From: an uncultured Actinomycetes bacterium
Lineage (GTDB): Bacteria; Actinomycetota; Actinomycetes; Nanopelagicales; Nanopelagicaceae
Reading direction: 5' to 3'
Assembly: GCA_903890345.1 (NCBI GenBank)
Contig: CAITAV010000118.1
Coordinates: forward strand, 1 to 7,481
DNA: 7,481 nt
This document shows positions 1 to 6,365 of this stretch, piece by piece. The notes under the pieces were generated by a model. The model saw nothing but the letters and a program-made list of their open reading frames with translations, was not told where the DNA came from and did no database searches. Position numbers and translations under genes: made by a program. How positions within the stretch are numbered: position 1 is the stretch's first letter; each line of letters begins with the position of its first letter.

Positions 1-369
1 AGTACCTTGTACGAGGAAATCGGTAGTGAAGCATTTGAGCAATTAGTTTCACATTTTTATGCATTAGTTTCTATTAACCCTGTCATTGCACCCATGTATC
101 CGAAAGATGATTTACATGGCGCAGCCCTTCGCTTAAGAATGTTTCTGGAGCAGTACTGGGGCGGACCAACAACGTATACAGAAGAGCGTGGACATCCCCG
201 TCTACGTATGCGTCACGCAGAATTTCACATTGATACAAAAGCTCGCGATGAGTGGCTAGCGTGCATGAGAGAGGCTGTTGCTGATTTAAAAATTCGCGAG
301 GATCTAAAGATCCAGTTGTGGGAGTATCTTGAAATGGCAGCAAATGCCATGGTCAATCAACCAGATTGA
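1..369 (+). CDS. glbO: Group II truncated haemoglobin (trHbO), 5' end outside window
   Basis: Small haem protein of the 2-on-2 globin family, group II, that binds O2 and other diatomic ligands in the cytoplasm; proposed roles are oxygen handling and redox or nitrosative protection. Counting from the TTG at 7, ligand-pocket residues are visible by comparison with mycobacterial GlbO: Tyr B10 is Y18, Tyr CD1 is Y31 (in MYPKDDL), proximal His F8 is H70 (in RMRHAEF) and Trp G8 is W83. The block QYWGGPTTY at 49-57 and the HPRLRMRH block at 63-70 are strongly family-typical. The frame is open to base 1 (S-T-L-Y-E-E-I-G) and the TTG falls where the family has an internal residue of SFYDAVGG, so the true start is probably a few codons upstream of the window; without them it is 120 residues against about 128 for GlbO. 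The 3' end overlaps the convergent channel gene by 13 bp. Confidence 0.93.
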   Translation, partial: STLYEEIGSEAFEQLVSHFYALVSINPVIAPMYPKDDLHGAALRLRMFLEQYWGGPTTYTEERGHPRLRMRHAEFHIDTKARDEWLACMREAVADLKIREDLKIQLWEYLEMAANAMVNQPD

Positions 370-905
370 GAAAGATTTCCAACCTTTAAGATTTCACCAT
401 TTCTCAAATACCAGAGCGTGCCCTGTGCATCGCGGATTGTCGTAATTCTTAAACCAACTTTTTCGACGGTGCCTTTAACCTCTAGAACGTCTACTTTGTC
501 GCCGACTCCGTATTGATCTTCAATGAGCATAAATATTCCGGAGAGAATATCGCGCACCAAAGTTTGTGCACCAAGACCGAGAGCGACACCGATTACACCA
601 GCGGAGGCAATGATCGGTCCTAAATTAAATCCGAATTCACCGAGAACCATTGCCATTGCCAGAACCCAAATAATTGCATTAAGCGTGCTTGATAAAACAG
701 TTCCGGTTGTTCGTGCTCGCTCTTTTTGTCGCGCAACTGTATTTGTTGGACCAGGTATCAGATCAGCCGTAGCTAGCCGAGCCATTGCTCGATCTATGGC
801 GCGACCGCCGAAATATTGAGTAAATAGTGCACCTGCAATGACCAGTAAAATTCGCAAGGGGGAACCGCTAAACCAATCCCATATTTGTTGAAATCTCTCG
901 CTCAT
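357..905 (-). CDS. Short MscS-family mechanosensitive channel lacking the C-terminal domain
   Basis: Inner-membrane small-conductance mechanosensitive channel of the MscS superfamily, expected to open under membrane tension and release solutes on hypo-osmotic shock. The 182 residues hold one hydrophobic segment (about 16-36), a second (about 70-90), the glycine/alanine-rich pore helix TM3 (about 96-125, with VIGVALGLGAQTLVRDI) and the start of the beta domain (about 130-175, GVGDKVDVLEVKGTVEKVG followed by LRNGEILKVGNLSQ). The protein stops right after the NGEI..GNLSQ segment, so the alpha/beta cage domain that normally follows is absent; E. coli MscS is 286 residues. The ATG at 905 has no strong Shine-Dalgarno. 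The last 13 bp overlap glbO on the other strand. Family assignment is secure; whether the short form gates as a channel is unknown. Confidence 0.88.
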   Translation of the reverse strand: MSERFQQIWDWFSGSPLRILLVIAGALFTQYFGGRAIDRAMARLATADLIPGPTNTVARQKERARTTGTVLSSTLNAIIWVLAMAMVLGEFGFNLGPIIASAGVIGVALGLGAQTLVRDILSGIFMLIEDQYGVGDKVDVLEVKGTVEKVGLRITTIRDAQGTLWYLRNGEILKVGNLSQSG

Positions 906-924
906 AAATCACACTCTAACGAAA

Positions 925-930
925 TTGACA
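925..930 (+). promoter_or_regulatory. Possible -35 box (TTGACA) for the HNH gene
   Basis: A perfect TTGACA lies in the gap between the divergent channel and HNH genes. The hexamer 17 bp downstream (AATACC at 948-953) is only a weak -10 match, so the promoter is tentative. The TTG at 925 would also be the longest possible start of the HNH frame, but it has no ribosome binding site, so I read it as promoter rather than codon. Confidence 0.3.
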
Positions 931-1014
931 TCAAAAATTTACTCAGAAATACCCCCTTATCGCTACCTTTTAAGGCAAGATAAACCAATCGGTGCGGGCC
1001 ACGCGCTGAGAATC

Positions 1015-1018
1015 GGAG
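1015..1018 (+). promoter_or_regulatory. Ribosome binding site deciding the HNH start
   Basis: GGAG (in CGGAGAACAG) lies 5 nt before the ATG at 1024. This supports 1024 over the upstream TTG at 925 as the real start, in agreement with the conserved N-terminus MLRTLVLNATYEPL. Confidence 0.7.
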
Positions 1019-1023
1019 AACAG

Positions 1024-1539
1024 ATGTTGCGGACCTTGGTCTTAAATGCCACCTACGAACCACTGGGTGTTATTTCAGATCGTCGCGCTCTGATTCTGTG
1101 TCTAAATTCCAGAGCAACAATGGTGGAAGATTCCGGAACGGTTCTGCATTATTCAGCAGGTGAAATCGCACTTCCATCAGTAATTAGATTAAATAAATTT
1201 GTTCGTATTCCTTATCGCCATTCAGTTCCGCTTTCACGCCGCGCAATTTTTGCTCGAGACGGTGGACGATGTGTTTACTGCGCAGCACCGGCAACATCTA
1301 TTGATCACGTAATTCCGCGCAGCCGTGGCGGAGCCCACAATTGGGAAAATGTTGTTTCTGCTTGCCACCGCTGCAATCACACGAAGGCCGATAAGCCTCT
1401 AAAGGATTTGGGATGGCGTTTGCGCACACTTCCACGCGAACCTGTTGGAGCAGCGTGGAGAATTCTTGGAACAGGTCGCACTGATAAGACCTGGTTGCCA
1501 TACCTCGAACCATTTGGTGTGGCAGCAGCAACTGCTTAA
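1024..1539 (+). CDS. HNH endonuclease family protein
   Basis: A 171-residue cytoplasmic protein of the actinobacterial HNH family that begins with R-T-L-V-L-N-A-x-Y-E-P-L. The HNH nuclease fold is at about 78-122: two zinc-knuckle pairs, C83/C86 (RCVYC) and C114/C117 (CHRC), bracket the catalytic D94-H95 (IDHVIPRSRGG), with N106/N109 and N118-H119 completing the motif. The N-terminal 75 residues (conserved VIRLNKFVRIPYRHSVPLSRR) precede the nuclease. A metal-dependent DNA-cleaving role follows from the fold; the cellular role of this housekeeping-type family is not established, and nothing nearby suggests restriction or mobility. I chose ATG 1024 over TTG 925 because of the GGAG site and family N-terminus. 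As I recall, a related gene (Rv2469c) neighbours glbO in M. tuberculosis. Confidence 0.9.
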   Translation: MLRTLVLNATYEPLGVISDRRALILCLNSRATMVEDSGTVLHYSAGEIALPSVIRLNKFVRIPYRHSVPLSRRAIFARDGGRCVYCAAPATSIDHVIPRSRGGAHNWENVVSACHRCNHTKADKPLKDLGWRLRTLPREPVGAAWRILGTGRTDKTWLPYLEPFGVAAATA

Positions 1540-1545
1540 ATAACT

Positions 1546-1551
1546 TAGACT
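1546..1551 (+). promoter_or_regulatory. Candidate -10 box of a leaderless promoter
   Basis: TAGACT fits the actinobacterial TANNNT -10 consensus and ends 7 nt before the ATG at 1559, the usual -10 to transcription start distance. There is no Shine-Dalgarno between 1540 and 1558. Together these suggest that the mRNA begins at the start codon. No convincing -35 is visible, since that position lies inside the HNH coding end. Confidence 0.45.
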
Positions 1552-1558
1552 TATCTAC

Positions 1559-1762
1559 ATGTTAAATAACTTCGTTTCAGGCTTTGGCATGATCAATCAA
1601 GAAGATGGAACGATTCCAGGTCCAGCTTTAAGCGCGCTGGAGACAATTATTACTTTCGTGATTGTTCCGACAGCGCTCTTTCTAGTTATTTCACTTATCG
1701 CCTACGCCGGTACAGCGCAGCGCAAGAAAAGTGCAAAATCAGTAATTACTCACATTGAGTAA
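1559..1762 (+). CDS. Single-pass small membrane protein, possible CtaJ-like oxidase accessory subunit
   Basis: A 67-residue protein with a polar N-terminus (1-20), the short motif GTIPGPALSALETIITF (about 17-33), one hydrophobic helix (about 27-50) and a basic C-terminal tail (RKKSAKS), predicting an N-out, C-in topology. Small proteins with PGP.LS.LET followed by a single helix recur between the HNH gene and pepN in actinobacteria. In mycobacteria, as I recall, the protein encoded at this spot is the cytochrome aa3 oxidase accessory subunit CtaJ. The link rests on synteny and topology, not on a search. Start ATG 1559 is 19 bp after the HNH stop and has no ribosome binding site but a well-placed -10. 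Its stop codon abuts the convergent pepN stop with no gap. That it is a real membrane protein is likely; its function is a hypothesis. Confidence 0.75.
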   Translation: MLNNFVSGFGMINQEDGTIPGPALSALETIITFVIVPTALFLVISLIAYAGTAQRKKSAKSVITHIE

Positions 1763-4303
1763 TTAAGCATCCTTGGATTGTGCACGCAATGAACGTGCAA
1801 GCGCGTCTCGGCCTTCAATAATCACACGACGAAGAGCATTTGGTGCATCTTTACCAGTGACATCGATCCACTTCTGAGCCTTAGCCAATGTTTCATCAGT
1901 GACTATGAAGCTTGGAAATAGCATCGTCGCCGTTGTTTCTGCGATTTCATATCCCGCAGTGGTCCACAGGTCGATCAAAATTGCAAAGTATTGATCGACG
2001 TAGGGGATGAGTAATTCAGATTGCATTGCAACGTTAAATCCGCGGCAGGTATATGCGTGGATTGTGTTGCTGAGTTTTTCTGAAGTTACGGCTGTGAATG
2101 CTTTTTGTTTCGCTGCAGCAGTCGGAATTGCGGCATGAGCAAGTGCTCCATATTGCTTTCCGTGCGCAGTGTTATCTTTCGCAACTTCTGCATCAATATC
2201 TGTTGAACTAAGTAATCCACGCTTTACCGCGCAGATAACAAGGTGCCAACGAATCTCAGCATCAACAGTTAAACCCTTAATAGAGCCATTGAGGATTTCT
2301 AGAATCTCTTTGCTTTGTGCATCAGTTGCTGCTGATTCGGCAAAAGCTCGCGCGAATGAAAGTTGATGATCACTTCCTGCAGGTGCCGCTTTAAGGAACT
2401 TGTTCAGCGAATCGGAGACTGTTGCGCGCAGTGCAGCACGGTGGCCAGGGGCGGCATAAAACCAAATTGCAGTTTCGATGTTTGTATTGGTTGCAGAAAC
2501 GATAGAAATATCGCTCTCTGTGCCAAGTGCGTTAAGTGCGATTGCAATGTAATCAGATGCACTGAGTTCGCCATCTCGCACTGAATCCCAGAGTGATGCC
2601 CAGATAAGTGCACGGGCGAGAGGTTCTTTTAATCCACCCAAATGTGATTTAAGTGTTGCAATGGAGCGATCATCAAAGCGAAGTTTTGCGTATGACAAAT
2701 CGCCATCATTGATCAAAACCAAATCTGCTTCTTTCTCACCCTTGAGTTCGGCCACCTCAGTCATTGCTCCAGCAATATCTAGAGCAACACTCTTTCTCTT
2801 AACAAGTGAGTCTCCTGCAATATCAAATAGCGCAATACGCAAACGGTGTGGACGTAATTCTTTTGAACCCACAGGCATTGTTGGCGCTTCTTGCTTAATT
2901 GCCAGCTTCTTATATGTTCCTGCTTCAATTTCAATTTCAGGACGCAAAGTATTAACTCCTGCAGTCTGTAACCATGTGGCGGCCCATGGCTTGAGATCGC
3001 GACCACTTGTGGCTTCTAGTTCGACCATTAGGTCATTAAGAGTTGTATTTTTAAAGGCATGCTTTGTGAAATAAATGCGCAGACCTTTAATGAAGTTTTC
3101 ACGACCAACGTGCTCTACTAATTGCTGAAGCACCGACGCACCCTTTGCATATGAAATACCATCGAAGTTAGTCTTTACATCTTCAAGGTCCTTCATCTCT
3201 GTCGCAATTGGGTGAGTAGTTGAAAGTTGATCTTGGCGATAGGCCCAGTTTTTACGGAGCGCATTGAACTCAGTCCACGCAGTTGTGTATTGAGTTGCTT
3301 CACTTGTTGCCATGTATGAAGCCCATTCAGCGAATGATTCATTGAGCCACAGGTCTTCCCACCACTTCATGGTGACGAGATCGCCAAACCACATGTGTGC
3401 CATTTCGTGCAAAATTGTGCTGGCACGACCGAGGTGCTTGCTCTCGGTGACCTTGCTTCTAAAGATCAAAACATCTTCATGGAAAGTTACGCAACCAACG
3501 TTTTCCATTGCGCCCCAGTTGTATTCGGCGACAGCGAGTTGGTCGTATTTACCAAATGGATATGCCAAACCAAAAGTCTTTTCAAAGTAGGCAAATCCTT
3601 GTTTTGTCACTTTAAAGATGTTGTCGGCATCGACGTACTTAAAGAATGATTTACGGGCATAGATACCAAGTGGAATGGTTTTCTCACCCACGTATTCATC
3701 TTTAACGCACTGGTACGGGCCAGCCACAATCGCGGTGACATATGTTGAAATAATTTGCGACTCTTTAAATTGAGTTAATTTGGAGTCAGAACCCACATCA
3801 GTAACAGAGTCAATGTCGTAATTGGAAATTACTTCCCAATGCTTCGGCGTAACTGCACTGATTGTAAAAGTTGCCTTTTGATCTGGTTGATCGAAACAGG
3901 CATACATCTGTCGTGCATCTCCTGTTTCAAACTGGGTGTATAGATACACCTCGTTATCTGCAGGATCTACGAAGCGGTGCAAGCCTTCGCCCGTATTTGA
4001 ATAGTTTGCTTCGATTTCCAGGAGCAGTTCATTCTCAGCCGCCAGCGCTGGAAGGTGAATGGTTTCTCCGTCGTAATCTTTAACATCGAAAGCAACACCA
4101 TTTAAAGTCGCTGAAACAACGCGCTTTCCAACTGCATCAATAAACGTGCTCTGTCCAGGCTTTAGTCCAGAGAATTTCACAGTCGTTTTAGCAATGAATG
4201 TTTCAGTACTTGTTGTTAGATCTAGATCAATTCGATAACTATGGGTTCTAACCAGGGTAGAGCGGATAGCTGCTTCATCGCGGGTCAGATTTACTCCTGG
4301 CAC
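1763..4303 (-). CDS. pepN: Aminopeptidase N (M1 zinc metallopeptidase)
   Basis: Cytoplasmic zinc aminopeptidase that removes N-terminal residues from peptides in the final stages of protein turnover. The 846 residues match the usual actinobacterial length. The substrate-anchoring GAMEN motif is at 264-268, the zinc-binding HEMAH at 299-303 and the third ligand E322 (LNESFAEW), giving an intact HExxHx18E. Y385 (GISYAKGAS) corresponds to the transition-state-stabilising tyrosine. The N-terminal beta domain (1-200) starts with the family-typical PG.NLTRDEA; the C-terminal half (about 430-846) is the ERAP1-like helical domain. The start is GTG at 4303, supported by GAGGAG 5 nt upstream and by the conserved N-terminus. 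It is divergent from trmB across 67 bp and abuts the small membrane protein gene at its 3' end. No signal peptide is seen. Confidence 0.97.
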   Translation of the reverse strand: MPGVNLTRDEAAIRSTLVRTHSYRIDLDLTTSTETFIAKTTVKFSGLKPGQSTFIDAVGKRVVSATLNGVAFDVKDYDGETIHLPALAAENELLLEIEANYSNTGEGLHRFVDPADNEVYLYTQFETGDARQMYACFDQPDQKATFTISAVTPKHWEVISNYDIDSVTDVGSDSKLTQFKESQIISTYVTAIVAGPYQCVKDEYVGEKTIPLGIYARKSFFKYVDADNIFKVTKQGFAYFEKTFGLAYPFGKYDQLAVAEYNWGAMENVGCVTFHEDVLIFRSKVTESKHLGRASTILHEMAHMWFGDLVTMKWWEDLWLNESFAEWASYMATSEATQYTTAWTEFNALRKNWAYRQDQLSTTHPIATEMKDLEDVKTNFDGISYAKGASVLQQLVEHVGRENFIKGLRIYFTKHAFKNTTLNDLMVELEATSGRDLKPWAATWLQTAGVNTLRPEIEIEAGTYKKLAIKQEAPTMPVGSKELRPHRLRIALFDIAGDSLVKRKSVALDIAGAMTEVAELKGEKEADLVLINDGDLSYAKLRFDDRSIATLKSHLGGLKEPLARALIWASLWDSVRDGELSASDYIAIALNALGTESDISIVSATNTNIETAIWFYAAPGHRAALRATVSDSLNKFLKAAPAGSDHQLSFARAFAESAATDAQSKEILEILNGSIKGLTVDAEIRWHLVICAVKRGLLSSTDIDAEVAKDNTAHGKQYGALAHAAIPTAAAKQKAFTAVTSEKLSNTIHAYTCRGFNVAMQSELLIPYVDQYFAILIDLWTTAGYEIAETTATMLFPSFIVTDETLAKAQKWIDVTGKDAPNALRRVIIEGRDALARSLRAQSKDA

Positions 4304-4308
4304 AAGAA

Positions 4309-4314
4309 CTCCTC
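4309..4314 (-). promoter_or_regulatory. Strong Shine-Dalgarno of pepN
   Basis: GAGGAG on the minus strand (ctcctc as written), 5 nt before the GTG at 4303. It fixes the non-ATG start of pepN. Confidence 0.8.
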
Positions 4315-4370
4315 ATAATCTTTATCGTGTGTGATTTCAGGTTGATATCTAAGCATGTAAGAGTTACCCA

Positions 4371-5030
4371 GTGGAACGTCAAGGGATCAAGAGCTTTCGC
4401 TTACGCGGAAAGAGGATGACTCGAGCACAAAATGCGGCTCTTGTACGTTCGTGGGATCAATTTGGAATTATCACCGGCACCCACGTAGATATTGATCACT
4501 TATTTCCATCTGCGAAAGAAATAATCGTAGAAATTGGATTTGGCATGGGCGATGCCACAGCAGAAATAGCCAAAGCGCATCCTGACAATGGATACATCGC
4601 TATCGAAGTACATCCACCAGGAATTGGAAAATTACTATCGCTGATAGAAGAACATAATTTAAGCAACGTACGCATCATTGAAGGCGATGCAATAGAAATC
4701 CTCGAAACAATGTTTGATGATCACTGCATCAATGGTTTTCACTTGTTCTTTCCAGACCCATGGCCAAAGATGAAACACAATAAGCGCCGTATTGTGAACG
4801 CAGAATTTCTTGCCTTAATCCATCGCAAACTTAAAACCAGTGGTTATATAAATATCGCAACGGATTGGGTTCCATATGCAGAGTGGATAAAAGGAGTATT
4901 TGCAGAATCCACACTATTTACTGGGGGAGAAGTCCCAAGGCCCGAGTGGCGTCCCTATACAAAATTTGAAGGTAAAGGATTAGATAAAGATCACCGTATT
5001 AGCGATTTTCATTACCAGACAAAGAGTTAA
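4371..5030 (+). CDS. trmB: tRNA (guanine-N7-)-methyltransferase TrmB
   Basis: S-adenosylmethionine-dependent enzyme that forms 7-methylguanosine at position 46 in the tRNA variable loop. The 219 residues show the class I methyltransferase motif I (EIGFGMGDAT, 54-63), the AIEVH acidic loop (77-81), the EGDAIEIL block (104-111) and the TrmB signature FHLFFPDPWPKMKHNKRR (123-140), where the aspartate contributes to catalysis. The C-terminal RPYTKFEGKG (194-203) is the conserved TKFE substrate segment. The GTG at 4371 is the only start between the upstream in-frame TAA (4350) and the conserved IKSFRLRGKRMT region. It has only a weak GAG about 7 nt upstream. ATG 4416 would remove conserved residues. 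It is divergent from pepN, and its stop overlaps that of convergent rpiB by 4 bp at most. Confidence 0.95.
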   Translation: MERQGIKSFRLRGKRMTRAQNAALVRSWDQFGIITGTHVDIDHLFPSAKEIIVEIGFGMGDATAEIAKAHPDNGYIAIEVHPPGIGKLLSLIEEHNLSNVRIIEGDAIEILETMFDDHCINGFHLFFPDPWPKMKHNKRRIVNAEFLALIHRKLKTSGYINIATDWVPYAEWIKGVFAESTLFTGGEVPRPEWRPYTKFEGKGLDKDHRISDFHYQTKS

Positions 5031-5482
5031 ATAGAACCCTTAGTTTCGAAATTTGATACTTGACCTATGCGGCGGATATGGCGCTCGTCATTGCTAAAGG
5101 GCGTTGCCAAAAATACATCAATAAGTTCTTTGCACACTTCAATCGAGTGCATGCGCCCACCGATTGCAATCACATTTGCATCATTGTGTTCGCGGGCTAA
5201 CTTTGCAGTCTCCACACTCCAGACCAGAGCAGCACGGATTCCTTTAACTTTATTAGCCGCCATTTGTTCGCCATTTCCCGAACCACCCAGAACAATTCCA
5301 AAAGAACCTTTTTCGCTAGCAACTCCTTGCGCTGCAGGAATACAAAAAACTGGGTAATCATCGAGTGCGTCATATTCGTGTGGTCCATGATCAATGACAT
5401 CGTGACCAGAATTCTTGAGGTGATCAACTAGAGAATTCTTTAATTCAAGACCTGCATGATCGCTTCCGATATGTACGCGCAT
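5027..5482 (-). CDS. rpiB: Ribose-5-phosphate isomerase B
   Basis: Interconverts ribose 5-phosphate and ribulose 5-phosphate in the non-oxidative pentose phosphate pathway, in the cytoplasm. The 151-residue protein carries the N-terminal SDHAG motif (7-11), the phosphate/anomer-binding GGSGNGEQMAANKV (66-79), REHNDANVIAIGGR (97-110) and the C-terminal ATPFSNDERHIRRI (126-139). Residue 66 is Gly where E. coli RpiB has its catalytic Cys, and E72 matches Glu75 of the M. tuberculosis enzyme, so this is the actinobacterial glutamate-based subtype. The ATG at 5482 has a weak GAGAG about 9 nt upstream. It lies downstream of the exported-protein gene on the same strand, but the terminator at 5517-5552 separates them. 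No clear promoter was found in the remaining gap. Confidence 0.96.
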   Translation of the reverse strand: MRVHIGSDHAGLELKNSLVDHLKNSGHDVIDHGPHEYDALDDYPVFCIPAAQGVASEKGSFGIVLGGSGNGEQMAANKVKGIRAALVWSVETAKLAREHNDANVIAIGGRMHSIEVCKELIDVFLATPFSNDERHIRRIGQVSNFETKGSI

Positions 5483-5516
5483 GGCGAAATACTCTCACGC
5501 GCAGAGGTACAAAACG

Positions 5517-5552
5517 AAAGACCCGCCACTAATTTCTTAGTAGCGGGTCTTT
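5517..5552 (-). terminator. Rho-independent terminator of the exported helical-repeat gene
   Basis: Two 16-base arms (5517-5532 and 5537-5552) flank a 4-base loop. Read on the minus strand the stem is continuous with one U-G wobble, closes on a GAAA tetraloop, and is followed by a T-rich run (TCGTTTTGT). On the plus strand the wobble becomes an A-C mismatch, and no plus-strand gene ends nearby. It therefore ends transcripts from 6207-5581 before rpiB. Confidence 0.85.
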
Positions 5553-5580
5553 CTTACCCGTAAGGAGGAGATACGAATAT

Positions 5581-6207
5581 TTAGTTAGTTGGAGTTCCAA
5601 GCGGAGCTGGCGCTCCCATTGGTCCACCGTGTCCTTGCTTACCCTTTACTTCGCTGATTTCTTCAGTCACGTGTGCAAGAAGAGCAGCTTTCAAGGTTGT
5701 GGCTTGTGCAGCAGTAATTTTCCCTGCGGTAACACGTGCATCAATCTTCTTTGAATGTTCAGCAACGAGAGCTGCAATTAATGCATCTTTCTTTGAGCCA
5801 GCAATTGCAGCAAGAGTTTCTCCTGCTTTCAACCGTGACTTAATTGTCGCTGAATCAATTCCCAGAGTTGAAGAGATCAATGCATCCATTGCAGCACGAT
5901 TTGGTCCCATAGCCTTTGCAGGACGATTAGCTTTCGCAGTTTCAGCAGCAGCAACTACCGCAGCCTTAATTGCATCTGCTTGAACCTGAGTGATTGTTCC
6001 CTTGGTTACTAAACCGGAGAGAAGGCTGTCGAGTGCAGCAGCTGGTCCACCCAGTCCGCGAGCGTTAGCACCTGATTGCGAAACTTTTGTTACAGATTTT
6101 GTTACAACAGTTCGCGATGTTTTCGAAGCAGCGTTAGCCACTCCTAAACTTCCGGCTGTAAGTGCAACAGTTGTTAGTACAACAGTTGCAATTTTTCTCT
6201 TTGACAT
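5581..6207 (-). CDS. Exported alanine-rich helical-repeat protein, function unknown
   Basis: A 208-residue protein of unassigned function. A Sec signal peptide is evident: basic MSKRK, hydrophobic core to about 22, and cleavage after ANA at 26. The mature part is rich in Ala, Lys and Thr. Two related segments, LVTKGTITQVQADAIKAAVVA (66-86) and RVTAGKITAAQATTLKAALLA (158-178), share 11 of 21 positions, a G-x-I-T-x-x-Q-A turn-helix unit. Between them, 115-143 (LGIDSATIKSRLKAGETLAAIA) resembles the 'LG....L...L..G.SLA.IA' helical unit that I know from secreted proteins of Gram-positives. The tail (189-208) is Gly/Pro-rich. No catalytic motif, LPXTG or lipobox is seen. The ATG at 6207 has an AAAGGG site about 7 nt upstream. 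It is transcribed divergently from the collagen-like gene, which suggests joint use of the shared control region. Confidence 0.85.
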   Translation of the reverse strand: MSKRKIATVVLTTVALTAGSLGVANAASKTSRTVVTKSVTKVSQSGANARGLGGPAAALDSLLSGLVTKGTITQVQADAIKAAVVAAAETAKANRPAKAMGPNRAAMDALISSTLGIDSATIKSRLKAGETLAAIAGSKKDALIAALVAEHSKKIDARVTAGKITAAQATTLKAALLAHVTEEISEVKGKQGHGGPMGAPAPLGTPTN

Positions 6208-6242
6208 TTACTGCCCTTTCGTCCGGTAAGACCTTTGTTAAC

Positions 6243-6314
6243 GACCCCACGTCATTAACTAGTCGTAATAAACCCTCCTAAGTTAAAAAAGAAAGGCGAG
6301 AATCCTGTGGGGTC
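6243..6314. repeat. Inverted repeat GACCCCAC...GTGGGGTC
   Basis: GACCCCAC at 6243-6250 is the exact reverse complement of GTGGGGTC at 6307-6314, with 56 bp between. When both are read as GTGGGGTC, each is preceded by AAT plus three variable bases (AAT-N3-GTGGGGTC), so 11 specified positions match. One copy faces each divergent gene. This could be a pair of operator half-sites or promoter elements; the gap is too long for a simple hairpin. Confidence 0.45.
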
Positions 6315-6355
6315 CATGTGAATTTTTCTGGGCTAGTGCCATCTCTCCCTCATAG

Positions 6356-6365
6356 CCCGTACGGG
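6356..6365. promoter_or_regulatory. Perfect palindrome CCCGTACGGG, possible operator
   Basis: A ten-base perfect dyad just upstream of TATATC (6374-6379), a possible -10 for the collagen-like gene. A dyad near the -35 position would suit an activator or repressor dimer. No known regulator is assigned. Confidence 0.35.

Noticed and set aside
7..9. TTG 7 as the true glbO start
   Set aside because: The frame is open to base 1 and the TTG aligns with an internal residue of GlbO; no ribosome binding site can be seen in the six preceding bases.
83..343. Minus-strand frame opposite glbO as the lost C-terminus of the MscS channel
   Set aside because: Its translation shows no MscS-like sequence. It is a shadow of glbO.
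925..1023. N-terminal extension of the HNH protein from TTG 925
   Set aside because: It has no ribosome binding site and overlaps a TTGACA hexamer. ATG 1024 has GGAG at good spacing and the family-typical N-terminus.
2661..3074. 137-codon plus-strand frame inside pepN
   Set aside because: It is antisense to well-conserved pepN, with no family features and no start signals.
4416..4418. ATG 4416 as trmB start
   Set aside because: Purines precede it, but it would remove the conserved IKSFRLRGKR segment.
5483..5516. Promoter for rpiB (TTGTAC with TATTTC)
   Set aside because: Only half the positions match and the spacer is 15 bp, which is too weak to list.
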